Origin: Rhizobium sp. BK650
Lineage (GTDB): Bacteria; Pseudomonadota; Alphaproteobacteria; Rhizobiales; Rhizobiaceae
DNA: 64,000 nucleotides
Direction of reading: 5' to 3'
Assembly: GCF_014195325.1 (NCBI RefSeq)
Contig: NZ_JACIBK010000010.1
Span: 62,001 to 126,000 of the forward strand
Made by a program: the position numbers and the translations under genes. Within the stretch, counting starts at the first letter, position 1. Each line of letters begins with the position of its first letter. A model generated the notes under the pieces. The model was not told the origin of the DNA, did no database searches, and saw nothing but the letters and a program-made list of their open reading frames with translations. This document shows, in pieces, positions 34,432-45,689 of this stretch.

Positions 34432-35142
34432 AACTACTCCAGCGGTTGTTGCGTTTGTTTCGTATGGTAGAAGTTATAATAAAGTATCAGTATATCCTAA
34501 AGTTTCTCTTGAACTTTATGTTTTAGATCTCTGAAAAATAGAATATCCTTCCCGCGTTAAAAAGAACTATTCGAGCCTTCTTGCGGCGAGCAGCAGCATG
34601 ACTTCAGGGTGTGGACCGAAGGTTGTTTTCGGCTTGTTGCCGCACGTCTGCGTGCAAATTGGAATACCAACGGAGTGATCTCTACCCAATCCACCGGCTG
34701 AGAGGGCTGTCTTCGATACACCTACAAAGTCCCCGATAGAAGCAACGCTGTCGGGTTCTAGCTTTTTTGCACATCACGCAACACGGACTTTAGTCCGATG
34801 AGATCTACTTCTTCCGGGGGAGCCCGAGGTCATTGAAAAACCTCGACGATATGTTAGCTGAAACACATTTAATTCTAGATTGAATCTTCAGAGTGGCCTC
34901 AGATGGTTTCAGGATCAGCCACAGTATTGCCCGGAAGGGTTGCGGGTTGGGGAGCAGATTTTCGGTGGGCCTCCTTATCTTGCCTGATCCACGAAATGCT
35001 TTACCGCCTCAAGCGTGTAGTCTGATATTCGCATCGAAGGCGCCGGCTGCCATCGGCCCTGGCGTCAGTTCGCTCAAGCTGCGGCGAATTGCAGCCACTG
35101 GCAGTCTAGCGGTTGCAAATGCCGTTCTGCCGATCTTCCCGA
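34432..35142. other. AT-rich control region between two divergent operons
   Basis: No gene is recognised in about 700 bases. The first 130 bases (34440-34560) are markedly AT-rich compared with the surroundings and hold TATACT- and TATTAT-like elements on the minus strand, so the promoter of the polysaccharide operon should lie here. A small palindrome CGGACT-TT-AGTCCG sits at 34784-34797. Open frames here lack ribosome sites and protein-like composition. Rhizobial Ros/MucR proteins bind AT-rich upstream regions of exopolysaccharide genes, so such control is possible but untested. Confidence 0.45.
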
Positions 35143-35170
35143 TTGACAGGGCCGTTCCCGACGATATTCT
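35143..35170 (+). promoter_or_regulatory. Sigma-70-like promoter of the peptide ABC operon
   Basis: A perfect TTGACA at 35143-35148 and TATTCT at 35165-35170 are separated by 16 bases. The predicted transcript begins near 35177, leaving a leader of about 45 bases before the ATG at 35224. It is the only good match upstream of the operon. Confidence 0.55.
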
Positions 35171-35223
35171 ATTATAAAACCTTGAATAACATAATTGTGG
35201 AACCTTGGAACCGGGAGTATGAA

Positions 35224-36750
35224 ATGAAGATGTTGGTCGCATTCCTTCTCGGCACGGCATTGGTCGCCTTGCCGACAACCTTGATGGCGCAGGAGAAAGG
35301 TGGCGTGATCAACGTCGCGACGATCGGTGAGCCACCAACGCTCGATCCGATGTCTTCGACTGCCGACCTCGTCGGCATCGTCACGCAGCACATCTTCGAG
35401 ACCCTTTACACGTTCGACAAGAAGTGGAGCGTCACCCCGCTTCTGGCCGAAAGCCTGCCGGAAATCAGCGCGGACGGTAAGACTTATACGATCAAGCTGC
35501 GCACCGGCATCAAGTTTCACGACAATTCTGACATGACCTCGGAAGATGTGGTCGCCTCACTGAACCGCTGGATGAAGATCGCTTCGCGCGGCAAGCAGGT
35601 TGCCGGCTTCGTCGATTCCGTCACAGCAGTCGATCAGGCGACCGTCAAGATCGTACTGAAGCAGCCCTTTGCGCCGCTGACCTCGCTGCTCGCCTTCAAC
35701 AACTCCGCCGCTATCATCATCCCCTCGGAGAAGCAGGATGAACCGATGAAGGAATTCATCGGCACTGGTCCTTACATCCTGAAAGAACGCAAGGCGGACC
35801 AATATATCCAGCTCGTCCGTTTCGACGGCTATAAGCCGCGCGATGGCGAGAGCGACGGTTATGGCGGCGCGCGCCACCAGTATCTCGATGAGATCCGTTT
35901 CGTACCGGTCCCGGACGCCAATACCCGCGTCGAGGCTGCCGTCTCCGGTCAATATGATTATGTCGACTCGATCCCGGTCGAATCCTTCGACAAGCTCAAG
36001 GCTTCGAGCGCATCGCAGCCGGTTATCCTAAAGCCCTTCGGCTATCCTGTCTTCGTCTTCAACACAAAGGAGGGCCTTGCCAAGAATGTCGAGATCCGGA
36101 AGGCAATCCGTCAAGCGCTCAGTATGGAAGACATGCTTGCCGCCGCCTTCGGCAGCACGGATTTCTATACACTTGACGGCGACATCTATCCAAAGTCTTA
36201 CGCCTGGAATACGGATGCCGGTGTCGAGGGTAATTACAATGTCGCCGATGCCGAAGGCGCAGCGGCAGCAGCGAAGAAGGCCGGCTACCATGGCGAGCCG
36301 ATCCGTATTCTTACCAGCCGCCAGTATGAATTCCACTACAAGATGGCGCAGGTTGCCGCGGAATACCTGAAGGCCGCCGGCTTCGCCGTCGATCTTCAGG
36401 TCGTCGACTGGGCAACCCTCACACAGCGCCGCACTGACCCGAAGCTTTGGGATATCTATATCACCCATAGCCCCTTCCTGCCGGAACCGGCGCTGATCGG
36501 TTCCCTGTCTCCGAGTTCGCCTGGCTGGTGGGACACGCCGGCGCGCAAGAGCGTGGTCGACGCCTTCACCTCCGAGGTCGATCCCAACAAGCGCGTGGCA
36601 CTTTGGGCCGACGTCCAGAAGACCATGTATGACGAAGTGCCTTATATGAAGATCGGCGATTTCAATGCCGTCTCGGCAAAGTCGACCAAGCTTGAAGGTG
36701 TGGATCCCGCTCCGTGGCCGTATTTCTGGAACGCGTCCATCAAGAAGTGA
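35224..36750 (+). CDS. Peptide/nickel-type ABC substrate-binding protein (family 5)
   Basis: 508 residues from the ATG at 35224, preceded by GGGAG; a longer in-frame ORF from 35113 adds sequence without a ribosome site in front of the signal peptide. Signal peptide MKMLVAFLLGTALVALPTTLMAQ, then the family 5 hallmark GEPPTLDPMSSTADLVGIVTQHIFETLYTFD and DLVVASLNRWMK-like segments. It binds its ligand in the periplasm and hands it to the two permeases that follow. First gene of a seven-gene operon whose enzymes suggest an N-acyl or lactam-type compound or a modified peptide as ligand. Confidence 0.92.
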   Translation: MKMLVAFLLGTALVALPTTLMAQEKGGVINVATIGEPPTLDPMSSTADLVGIVTQHIFETLYTFDKKWSVTPLLAESLPEISADGKTYTIKLRTGIKFHDNSDMTSEDVVASLNRWMKIASRGKQVAGFVDSVTAVDQATVKIVLKQPFAPLTSLLAFNNSAAIIIPSEKQDEPMKEFIGTGPYILKERKADQYIQLVRFDGYKPRDGESDGYGGARHQYLDEIRFVPVPDANTRVEAAVSGQYDYVDSIPVESFDKLKASSASQPVILKPFGYPVFVFNTKEGLAKNVEIRKAIRQALSMEDMLAAAFGSTDFYTLDGDIYPKSYAWNTDAGVEGNYNVADAEGAAAAAKKAGYHGEPIRILTSRQYEFHYKMAQVAAEYLKAAGFAVDLQVVDWATLTQRRTDPKLWDIYITHSPFLPEPALIGSLSPSSPGWWDTPARKSVVDAFTSEVDPNKRVALWADVQKTMYDEVPYMKIGDFNAVSAKSTKLEGVDPAPWPYFWNASIKK

Positions 36751-36828
36751 TGCTCACCCGCGAGATACCGGTGCGCCCGCGCCGGTATCGTTTTTTCATT
36801 GTGCCTGCCCGGTACCGGTATAGACTTC

Positions 36829-37770
36829 ATGTTACGTTACATTTTCCAGCGCCTGCTTGGCATGATCGTCGTGATGTTCCTTGTCGTGACGATCGTCTTC
36901 GTCATCGTACGTGTCACGCCCGGCGATCCGGCGGCCGTCATGCTCGGCCCGGAGGCGACGCCACAGGATATTGCCGATCTGCGCGGCAGCCTCGGCCTCG
37001 ATAGGTCGATCGGCGTGCAATACTTCTATTATATCGGCCAGCTCTTGAGCGGCGATCTTGGGCAGTCGATCTTCCTCAACATGCCGGTGACCTCCGCACT
37101 GCTCGATCGCGCCGAACCGACGTTCTTCCTAACGATCTTCTCGCTCGTCATTGCCAGCATCATCGCACTTCCGATCGGCATCTACGCTGCCTATCGCCGC
37201 GGCTCCTTCGTCGACCAGGCGGCAACGACGCTGGCGATGTTTGCGGCGAGCATTCCGAGCTTCTGGCTCGGCCTCATCCTCATGCAGGTCTTCGCCGTTC
37301 GCTTTGGCCTATTCCCGGTGTCAGGCTATGGCGGACCGGGCTCTACCTTCCTCGACCGCATGTATCACCTGACACTGCCAGCCTTCGCGCTTGGCATTGT
37401 CTCCTCCGCACTTATTTTGCGCTTCACGCGCGCCTCGATGCTCGATGTTCTCGGTGACGATTATATCCGCACAGCACGCGCCAAGGGTTTGGTCGAGCGC
37501 CAGGTGATCCTCAAGCATGCCCTGAAGAATGCGTTGATCCCGATCCTCACCGTTCTGGGTCTGACGGCCGCTGTACTGATATCAGGAGCTGTCGTGACCG
37601 AGACCGTCTTCAGTCTTCCGGGCGTCGGCAACCTCGTCGTCTCTGCCGTCCTGCGCCGTGACTATCCGGTCATCCAGGGTGCGCTTCTGGTGATTGCAGC
37701 ACTCTACGTCCTGATCAATTTTGCAATTGACATGCTCTATCTGCTCGTCGATCCGAGGGTGCGCTACTGA
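36829..37770 (+). CDS. Peptide ABC transporter permease (DppB type)
   Basis: 313 residues from the ATG at 36829 (MLRYIFQRLLGMIVVMFLVV), the usual start of this family; the longer frame from 36799 adds an untypical leader. Six membrane helices; the periplasmic loop contains GDPAAVMLGPEATPQDIADLRGSLGLD, and the ATPase-docking loop is YIRTARAKGLVERQVILKHALKNALIPIL. Forms the inner-membrane channel with the DppC-type permease, whose start overlaps its stop (TGATG). Confidence 0.92.
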   Translation: MLRYIFQRLLGMIVVMFLVVTIVFVIVRVTPGDPAAVMLGPEATPQDIADLRGSLGLDRSIGVQYFYYIGQLLSGDLGQSIFLNMPVTSALLDRAEPTFFLTIFSLVIASIIALPIGIYAAYRRGSFVDQAATTLAMFAASIPSFWLGLILMQVFAVRFGLFPVSGYGGPGSTFLDRMYHLTLPAFALGIVSSALILRFTRASMLDVLGDDYIRTARAKGLVERQVILKHALKNALIPILTVLGLTAAVLISGAVVTETVFSLPGVGNLVVSAVLRRDYPVIQGALLVIAALYVLINFAIDMLYLLVDPRVRY

Positions 37771-38639
37771 TGACGGATATCGCGATCAAACCGGCCGGGA
37801 ATGAAGGTCGCAAGTTCATCCGCCGCTTCCTGAAGCGCAAGACGGTCGCCATCGGCCTTATCATCCTGGTGCTCTTCGTGCTCTTGGCGATCCTGGCACC
37901 ATGGGTCGCTCCTTATTCGCCGTCGAAGCTTTCGATCGTCAACCGGTTGAAGCCGCCAAGCGGAACCTATGTCTTCGGTACCGACGAATTCGGCAGGGAT
38001 GTCCTGTCGCGCACGATCTTTGCTGGCCGTCTGTCGCTCCTCGTCGGAGCCGCGGTCGTAGCTCTCTCGGCGGCAATCGGCGTCACGCTCGGCTTGCTTG
38101 CCGGCTTCTTCAAAAACCTCGATACGCCGATCGCTCGGCTGATCGATGCAATGATGGCTTTCCCCGATATTCTGCTGGCGATTGCGCTTGTCGCTGCTCT
38201 CGGCCCGTCTCTGACGACCGTCATCATTGCGCTGTCGATCGTGTATGCGCCGCGTCTCGCGCGCATTGTCCGGGCCTCGACGCTCGTCATCCGCGAGTTG
38301 CCCTATGTCGAGGCGGCGCAGGCGCTCGGAATTTCGACCTTCCATATCATGACGCGCCATGTGCTGAGGAACCTGCTTTCGCCGATCATGGTGCAGGCGA
38401 CCTTCCTCTTTGCAAGCGCCATGCTCGCAGAAGCTGGACTTTCTTTCCTTGGGCTCGGCGTCAGTCCGGAAATTCCGACTTGGGGCACGATGATTGCTGC
38501 TGGCCGTCAATATATCGGCCAGGCCGACTGGATGACGCTGTTTCCAGGCGTCGCCATCATTCTTTCCGTGCTCTCGCTTCAGATGGTCGGCGACGGTCTG
38601 CGCGACATGCTCGATCCCAAACTTCGAAAGGACCTTTAA
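37770..38639 (+). CDS. Peptide ABC transporter permease (DppC type)
   Basis: 289 residues with about six membrane helices. N-terminal FLKRKTVAIGLIILVLFVLLAILAPW is followed by the family signature FGTDEFGRDVLSRTIFAGRLSLLVG. The EAA-type loop reads ELPYVEAAQALGISTFHIMTRHVLRNLL. Partner of the DppB-type permease; its stop codon is followed at once by the ATG of the amidohydrolase gene, so importer and enzyme are translationally linked. Confidence 0.92.
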   Translation: MTDIAIKPAGNEGRKFIRRFLKRKTVAIGLIILVLFVLLAILAPWVAPYSPSKLSIVNRLKPPSGTYVFGTDEFGRDVLSRTIFAGRLSLLVGAAVVALSAAIGVTLGLLAGFFKNLDTPIARLIDAMMAFPDILLAIALVAALGPSLTTVIIALSIVYAPRLARIVRASTLVIRELPYVEAAQALGISTFHIMTRHVLRNLLSPIMVQATFLFASAMLAEAGLSFLGLGVSPEIPTWGTMIAAGRQYIGQADWMTLFPGVAIILSVLSLQMVGDGLRDMLDPKLRKDL

Positions 38640-39848
38640 ATGAACGGTGAAACAGCGGGCAGACCGCTCCTTCTCACCAATGTGAAGCCGGTCGGTTTCG
38701 GTGCCGGTGCGCTCGATGAAGCAATCGACATTCTCGTCGGTACCGATGGCAAGATCGTGAAGCTCGGTTCCAAGCTTACGGTCGCCGACGATGTGACACG
38801 TGTGGATGGCAAGGGCGCCTTCGTATCCCCCGGCTGGGTCGATCTGCATGTGCATATCTGGCATGGCGGCACCGATATTTCGATCCGCCCTTCGGAATGC
38901 GGCATCGAACGCGGCGTGACGACGCTGGTCGATGCCGGCTCTGCCGGCGAAGCCAATTTCCATGGTTTCCGCGAATATATTATCGAGCCCTCCAAGGAGC
39001 GCATCAAGGCTTTCCTCAATCTCGGCTCGATCGGTCTCGTTGCCTGCAACCGTGTTGCCGAACTGCGCGACATCAGGGACATCGACCTCGATCGCATTCT
39101 CGAATGCTATGCCGAAAACAGCGAGCACATTGTCGGCATCAAGGTGCGTGCGAGCCATGTGATCACCGGCTCCTGGGGCGTGACACCTGTCAAGCTCGGC
39201 AAGAAAATCGCCAAGATTCTCAAGGTGCCGATGATGGTGCATGTCGGCGAGCCGCCGGCGCTTTATGACGAGGTCCTGGAAATCCTCGGCCCGGGCGATG
39301 TCGTTACCCATTGCTTCAACGGCAAGGCGGGTTCGAGCATCATGGAAGACGAGGATCTCTTCAGCCTCGCCGAGCGGTGTGCATCCGAAGGTATCCGCCT
39401 CGATATCGGTCACGGCGGCGCCTCCTTTTCGTTCAAGGTGGCGGAGGCGGCAATCGCCCGCGGCTTGCTGCCCTTCTCGATTTCCACCGACCTGCATGGC
39501 CATTCGATGAACTTCCCGGTCTGGGATCTTGCCACGACCATGTCGAAGCTGCTCTCGGTCGGCATGCCATTCGATAAAGTGGTCAATGCCGTCACCCATG
39601 CACCGGCATCCGTCATCAAGCTGTCGATGGACAACCGTCTAGCAGTTGGCGCTCAGGCCGAGTTCACGATCTTCGATCTCGTCGATTCCGATTTGGAGGC
39701 GACCGACTCCAATGGCGACGTCTCGGTTTTGAAAAGGCTCTTCGAGCCGCGTTATGCGGTGCTCGGCAATGAGGCCTTCACCTCCAGCCGTTATGTGCCA
39801 CGCGCCCGTAAACTGGTGCGTCACAGCCATGGCTATTCCTACCGGTAA
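38640..39848 (+). CDS. Metal-dependent amidohydrolase/deacetylase (COG3964 type)
   Basis: 402 residues of the amidohydrolase superfamily. Metal ligands are visible: the HxH of VDLHVHIWH near residue 70, a candidate carboxylated lysine in VGIKVRAS near 175, histidines in MMVHVGEP and VVTHCFNG, and the final aspartate in ISTDLHGHS near 285. The relatives are dihydroorotase-like enzymes annotated as D-aminoacylase or deacetylase; a homologue from Agrobacterium (Atu3266) hydrolyses acetyl-mandelate, while the natural substrate is unclear. It follows the permeases directly and precedes RidA and SelA-like genes, so it probably removes an acyl or amide group from the imported compound in the cytosol. 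Confidence 0.88.
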   Translation: MNGETAGRPLLLTNVKPVGFGAGALDEAIDILVGTDGKIVKLGSKLTVADDVTRVDGKGAFVSPGWVDLHVHIWHGGTDISIRPSECGIERGVTTLVDAGSAGEANFHGFREYIIEPSKERIKAFLNLGSIGLVACNRVAELRDIRDIDLDRILECYAENSEHIVGIKVRASHVITGSWGVTPVKLGKKIAKILKVPMMVHVGEPPALYDEVLEILGPGDVVTHCFNGKAGSSIMEDEDLFSLAERCASEGIRLDIGHGGASFSFKVAEAAIARGLLPFSISTDLHGHSMNFPVWDLATTMSKLLSVGMPFDKVVNAVTHAPASVIKLSMDNRLAVGAQAEFTIFDLVDSDLEATDSNGDVSVLKRLFEPRYAVLGNEAFTSSRYVPRARKLVRHSHGYSYR

Positions 39849-39880
39849 GACCGCAAGCAAATCGCATGACAGGAGTTCGC

Positions 39881-40399
39881 GTGAATCAATCTCCCGCCAC
39901 AACAGGCACGCCCACCCCAGCCGGCAAGCTTGGCAGATCGCCTTATGAGCGGCTTGCAGCGCTTGGCATTACGCTGCCCGGCTCTCCACCGCCAATCGCC
40001 AACTTCCTTACGCATGTGCAGGAGGGCAACATGCTCTACCTGTCAGGGCAGGGGCCGCGTGAGGCGGATGGCTTTATGCATGTCGGCAAGGTCGGCGCCG
40101 AAGTCGGCACCGAAGCCGCATACACGCACGCAAAGCTCACCGGCATCAACCTGCTTTCCGTCATGCATGAAGCGCTAGGTGATCTCGGCCGCGTCAAGCG
40201 TGTCGTCAAGCTGCTCGGCATGGTCAATGCGGTGCCGCATTTCGTCGACCATCCTGCTGTCATCAACGGCTGCTCGGATCTTCTGATCGATGTGTTCGGT
40301 GAGGAGATCGGGCAGCATGCGCGCTCTGCCGTGGGCTTCGGATCGCTGCCAGGAAATATCACTGTCGAAATCGAGGCTATCGTCGCGCTCAGAGATTAA
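39881..40399 (+). CDS. RidA/YjgF-family protein
   Basis: 172 residues from the GTG at 39881, chosen because AGGAG lies 6 bases upstream; an ATG at 39866 in the same frame has none. It has the RidA trimer fold: GNMLYLSGQGPRE, then LTGINLLSVMHEALGDLGRVKRVVKLLGMVN, and the C-terminal ARSAVGFGSLPGNITVEIEAIVAL, where the arginine binds the imine acid carboxylate in the family. It would deaminate reactive enamine/imine intermediates made by PLP enzymes, which fits the next gene. It is longer than the canonical 130 residues because of a 30-residue N-terminal extension. Confidence 0.9.
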   Translation: MNQSPATTGTPTPAGKLGRSPYERLAALGITLPGSPPPIANFLTHVQEGNMLYLSGQGPREADGFMHVGKVGAEVGTEAAYTHAKLTGINLLSVMHEALGDLGRVKRVVKLLGMVNAVPHFVDHPAVINGCSDLLIDVFGEEIGQHARSAVGFGSLPGNITVEIEAIVALRD

Positions 40400-40451
40400 C
40401 GAAGGCTGAGCATGAATACTTCGGCGCAACAGATTGAAATTGGAGACACTT

Positions 40452-41648
40452 ATGTCTGAGGACATCCGTACATCGATCGGCCTTCGTCCGGTCATCAACG
40501 TTTCCGGCACGATGACCAGCCTTGGTGCTTCGATCGTCGTTCCCGAGGCGATTGCCGCCATGTCGTCGATCCTGCCGCAGTTCGTCGAAATCAACGATCT
40601 CCAACGCAAGGCAAGTGCGGTCATTGCGCGGCTGACCGGCGGCGAAGCGGGTTTCGTCACCGCTTCCTGCTCGGCCGGCATATCGCTTGCTGTCGCGGGT
40701 GCGATCACCGGCAACAATCTTCTTGCGATCGAGAAGCTGCCGGATGTCATTCCGGAGAAGAACGAAGTCCTTGTCCAGATGGGCCACGTCGTCAGCTACG
40801 GCGCGCCCGTCGATCAGGCAATTCGTCTCGCCGGTGGCAAGGTCGTGCTGATCGGTCAGGCAACCTCTACGCATCGCTTCCATATGGAGCATGCGATTAA
40901 TGAGAAGACTGCGGCCGCTGTCTATGTCGTCTCGCACCACGTTGTCGATTACGGTCTTCTGAACCTCAAGGAGTTCGTCGAGATCGCCCACGCCAGGGGC
41001 GTCCCGGTCATCGTCGATGCAGCTTCGGAATATGACCTGCGAATCTTCCTGGAGCAGGGCGCCGATGTGGCGCTCTATTCCGGCCACAAATTCCTCGGCG
41101 GCCCAACCTCAGGCATCGTTGCCGGCAAGAAGGAGCTGGTGCGCAATGCCTTCCTGCAGAACATGGGTATTGGCCGCGGCATGAAGGTCGGCAAGGAGAG
41201 CATATTCGGCGTCATGGCAGCACTCGAAGCCTGGGAAAAGCGCGACCACGCGGGGATCCGAGAGCGTGAGAGGAGTTATCTCAATCTCTGGAAGCAGACG
41301 CTCGATGGTCGTCCCGGCGTGACCGCGCTGATCGAACCGGATCCAACGAACAATCCGCTCGACCGCTTGCGCCTGATCATCGATGCAGAAGAGGCGCATA
41401 TCACCGCCTGGGATCTGGCAGACGCGCTGGCCCGGGGTTCCCAGCCGATCATCGTTCGCGATCACGAAGTCGAGCATCGTTATTTCTACCTCGATCCCTG
41501 CAATCTGCATCCCGGTCAGGAGAAGATCGTCGCAAGCCGGCTGGCTGAGGAGCTCGACAAGGCGCGCGCCTCTAGTGAAATCATTGCGACGCCGATCGAA
41601 AACCGCAGCAAACGCCGCTTTGATGGCGTGCTGAACTGGCCGGACTGA
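40452..41648 (+). CDS. SelA-like PLP-dependent enzyme (DgaE-like)
   Basis: 398 residues from the ATG at 40452, which has GGAG 7 bases upstream. A fold type I PLP enzyme related to selenocysteine synthase: GLRPVINVSGTMTSLGASIVVPEA, FVTASCSAGISLAVAGA for phosphate binding, VIVDAASEYDL with the PLP-ring aspartate, and YSGHKFLGGPTSG with the Schiff-base lysine near residue 217. It is not SelA itself: no SelA N-terminal tRNA-binding domain is visible and no selB or selD is near. Relatives include D-glucosaminate-6-phosphate ammonia-lyase. It probably deaminates or eliminates from an amino acid released by the upstream amidohydrolase. Confidence 0.87.
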   Translation: MSEDIRTSIGLRPVINVSGTMTSLGASIVVPEAIAAMSSILPQFVEINDLQRKASAVIARLTGGEAGFVTASCSAGISLAVAGAITGNNLLAIEKLPDVIPEKNEVLVQMGHVVSYGAPVDQAIRLAGGKVVLIGQATSTHRFHMEHAINEKTAAAVYVVSHHVVDYGLLNLKEFVEIAHARGVPVIVDAASEYDLRIFLEQGADVALYSGHKFLGGPTSGIVAGKKELVRNAFLQNMGIGRGMKVGKESIFGVMAALEAWEKRDHAGIRERERSYLNLWKQTLDGRPGVTALIEPDPTNNPLDRLRLIIDAEEAHITAWDLADALARGSQPIIVRDHEVEHRYFYLDPCNLHPGQEKIVASRLAEELDKARASSEIIATPIENRSKRRFDGVLNWPD

Positions 41649-41680
41649 TGCGGAACTCCGGGTAAATAAAGGAAGCGATC

Positions 41681-43516
<1,836 letters not shown>

Positions 43517-43569
43517 GCAACCGCCAAACCGCAGCGATCGATGCAGCGCCTAAATCTGGGCCGGAGCCT

Positions 43570-43773
43570 TTAGTGTTTGGTATCGTCGGCTCGAAGCTGG
43601 TCGATCGCATCAAGCGCTTCGTCCGCCGTCCAACCGGCGCGCAGCGCCGCGGCGACAAGCCGGACCTCCGCCTCCATTTCGAGCCTTAGATAAAGACCCT
43701 CCAAGGCTTCTTTGGCCGTAACCACGTGTTCGTCATTCGGTACGACATTATCCGTCCGCATGGTCGTAGACAC
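43570..43773 (-). CDS. Small acidic helical protein, unknown
   Basis: 67 residues from a GTG at 43773 with AAGGAAAGGA just upstream; an internal ATG at 43761 is possible. The sequence has the look of a real helical protein: VVTAKEALEGLYLRLEMEAEVRLVAAALRAGWTADEALDAIDQLRADD. It is transcribed toward the end of the ABC operon on the opposite strand. There are no membrane segments or cysteines. No known family is recognised. Confidence 0.5.
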   Translation of the reverse strand: MSTTMRTDNVVPNDEHVVTAKEALEGLYLRLEMEAEVRLVAAALRAGWTADEALDAIDQLRADDTKH

Positions 43774-44012
43774 ATTCCTTTCCTTCCTCGAAGTGGGTTG
43801 TGGTTCTTGTTAGGCCGATAACAGATTTTTTCGCGTCCCAGAAACAGAGTACGCGGCTACCGCAATTTTGTTCCATGCATCCTATCATAAGCAGAGACAG
43901 TGTTGGAAGTTTTTGCAATGGCGCTGCGCCCGGAAGGACCCAATCAATGGACCATCGGTGAAATTGCGCTAGAACGACGGATCGCTGCAACCAGAATCCC
44001 AAGGACGTAACC

Positions 44013-45188
44013 ATGCCTCGCGTGCAAGACCTCATCGACTGGATTATCGCCGAAGGATTGTCGACAGATACGATCGAGAGCATCTTGCAGGGCGTCGCAG
44101 AACGGCTGACGGATCTCGGATACCCGATCCTTCGCGCGTCGATAGCAATGCCATCGATCGATCCCCTGCAGAGGGGGGCTTCGCTTGCCTGGTACCGTTC
44201 TTCCGGTTTCTTAAAGGAGATTCAAGGGCATGATGAAGCGAGCCAGGCATTGTTCCAGCGCTCTCCCATTTCCTATCTCCTGACACATAATCTTCAATAT
44301 GCTCGCTGGAGACTGCCGCCGGGTCCGGACGCGCCACCGATTCCGCTGCTGACCGAACTGGCTGAGCTTGGAGCCACCGACTATCTGATGAAGATCGTTT
44401 CGTTCCCCGGCGATACAGCGCTTGCGGGCGCGAGCTTCTCCATCGCGGTTGACAACCCTGGCGGCTTTTCGGATCGATTAATCGCCGATTTGGAGAAAAT
44501 AGTGCCGGCTCTGTCGCTTGCCTGTTGGCGCATCGCGACCACACGGGTGGCGACCGACGTACTGGCTGTCTACACGGGCGCAAGAACCAGCGGACGCATT
44601 CTGAGCGGGCATATAAGGCGTGGTGACGGCACCGCGATCTATGCGGCGATCCTTTTCGCCGATCTTAAGAATTTCACCTCGCTCAACGAAAAGCACGAGC
44701 CCGACCGTATCGTCGGTTGGCTCAACCAACACTTCGAAGCAATCGGCGCCCCGGTCGAGCAGCAGGGCGGCGAGATCCTGAAGTTCATGGGTGATAGTCT
44801 GCTTGCCATTTTCCCTGCCGATGTCGACAACCCTGCCGAAGCATGCGGTCGAGCCCTGTCGGCGGCGCGCGCTGCAATGGATGCCAATGCCGAGGTCAAT
44901 CGGCAGAGAGCGCAGGCAGAAGAGCCGGAGCTGATGGTCGACATCGTCCTTCACGTTGGCGAAGTTTTTTACGGGAACGTCGGAGCGGCCCGCCGTCTGG
45001 ATTTTACCGCGATCGGAAGAGCGGTCAACGAAGCGACGCGCATGGAGAAGCTTGCCGATATCGCCGGGCACAGCCTCTTGGCATCTGCCGACTTCGTTTT
45101 GCAGGCGCCGGGCCGCTTCCAGGAAGCAGGCACTTTTCTGCTGAAGGGCGTTGCTCGCCCAGCCACGATTTATGCCTGGCCAGATTGA
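44013..45188 (+). CDS. Class III adenylate/guanylate cyclase
   Basis: 391 residues. The C-terminal cyclase domain has ILFADLKNFTSLNE with the first metal aspartate, KFMGDSLLAIFP with the second, VLHVGEVFYGNVG and LDFTAIGRAVNEATRMEKLA. The N-terminal 190 residues form a sensor-like region (LGYPILRASIAMPSIDPL, SLAWYRSSGF) like that of the cyclase at 19726, so the two are paralogues. It should produce cAMP in the cytosol and has no membrane helix. It is a single gene, divergent from the small protein at 43570. Catalytic metal residues look intact. Confidence 0.88.
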   Translation: MPRVQDLIDWIIAEGLSTDTIESILQGVAERLTDLGYPILRASIAMPSIDPLQRGASLAWYRSSGFLKEIQGHDEASQALFQRSPISYLLTHNLQYARWRLPPGPDAPPIPLLTELAELGATDYLMKIVSFPGDTALAGASFSIAVDNPGGFSDRLIADLEKIVPALSLACWRIATTRVATDVLAVYTGARTSGRILSGHIRRGDGTAIYAAILFADLKNFTSLNEKHEPDRIVGWLNQHFEAIGAPVEQQGGEILKFMGDSLLAIFPADVDNPAEACGRALSAARAAMDANAEVNRQRAQAEEPELMVDIVLHVGEVFYGNVGAARRLDFTAIGRAVNEATRMEKLADIAGHSLLASADFVLQAPGRFQEAGTFLLKGVARPATIYAWPD

Positions 45189-45371
45189 CGAACAGCGGCC
45201 GCGAGGCCGCCTGAGATGTCAACATGTTGACTGCGCGCCGAGACGTTCCTCTTCGAAGCGGTTGCGACCATTTCATCCCGCCTGGGCCATAAAGTGGTTA
45301 TAAGATGGAGATGGCTGGAACGGTGGGTAAAAGCTGTTGCGGCGGTAATATCAAGCCGCTCGAGGACGCCT

Positions 45372-45689
45372 CTACGGAATGTCTCTCGACTCCAATTCCG
45401 GGCAGCTTGGTTCGTTTCCGAAGGTGATCTCCTTGCGGTCTCCGTTAATCGTCAGCCCCCTGAAGGTCAGGACATTCTCATCACGGAAGACGATTTCGCT
45501 TCGATAAATGCCGGCGCGTATCGCCCTGTTTCGGGCTCGACTGACGTTGCATTGCCCGGTCGGCGGAGATACATGCCAATTGGAGGTGCCTTGCGCGTCG
45601 GTCTGCCAGCCATCGGCGAAAGCCAGCGTCGAATTGACGAATAAACCAAATGGCAAAATTAGAAGTTTAAACGACGATCGAGCTTTCAC
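45372..45689 (-). CDS. Small exported protein, unknown
   Basis: 105 residues from the GTG at 45689, preceded by CGGAG with 8-base spacing. It starts KARSSFKLLILPFGLFVNSTLAFADG, a good signal peptide cleaved near residue 25. The mature part holds two cysteines (PTGQCNVSRARN and NEPSCPELES) that could form a disulphide in the periplasm, and beta-like segments (YRSEIVFRDENVLTFRGL). Single gene between the cyclase and pan genes. No family recognised. Confidence 0.5.
   Translation of the reverse strand: MKARSSFKLLILPFGLFVNSTLAFADGWQTDAQGTSNWHVSPPTGQCNVSRARNRAIRAGIYRSEIVFRDENVLTFRGLTINGDRKEITFGNEPSCPELESRDIP

Noticed and set aside
34432..35142. Small ORFs near 34893-35177 as genes
   Set aside because: No ribosome sites, and the region carries promoter elements for both flanking operons.
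37764..39599. 611-codon minus-strand frame opposite the permease and amidohydrolase genes
   Set aside because: Composition is that of a shadow (RRDRE-type runs), with no ribosome site, while the plus strand carries unmistakable family motifs.
40452..41648. Selenocysteine synthase (selA)
   Set aside because: The PLP fold is similar, but the SelA tRNA-binding N-terminus and neighbouring selB/selD are absent; the operon context is catabolic.
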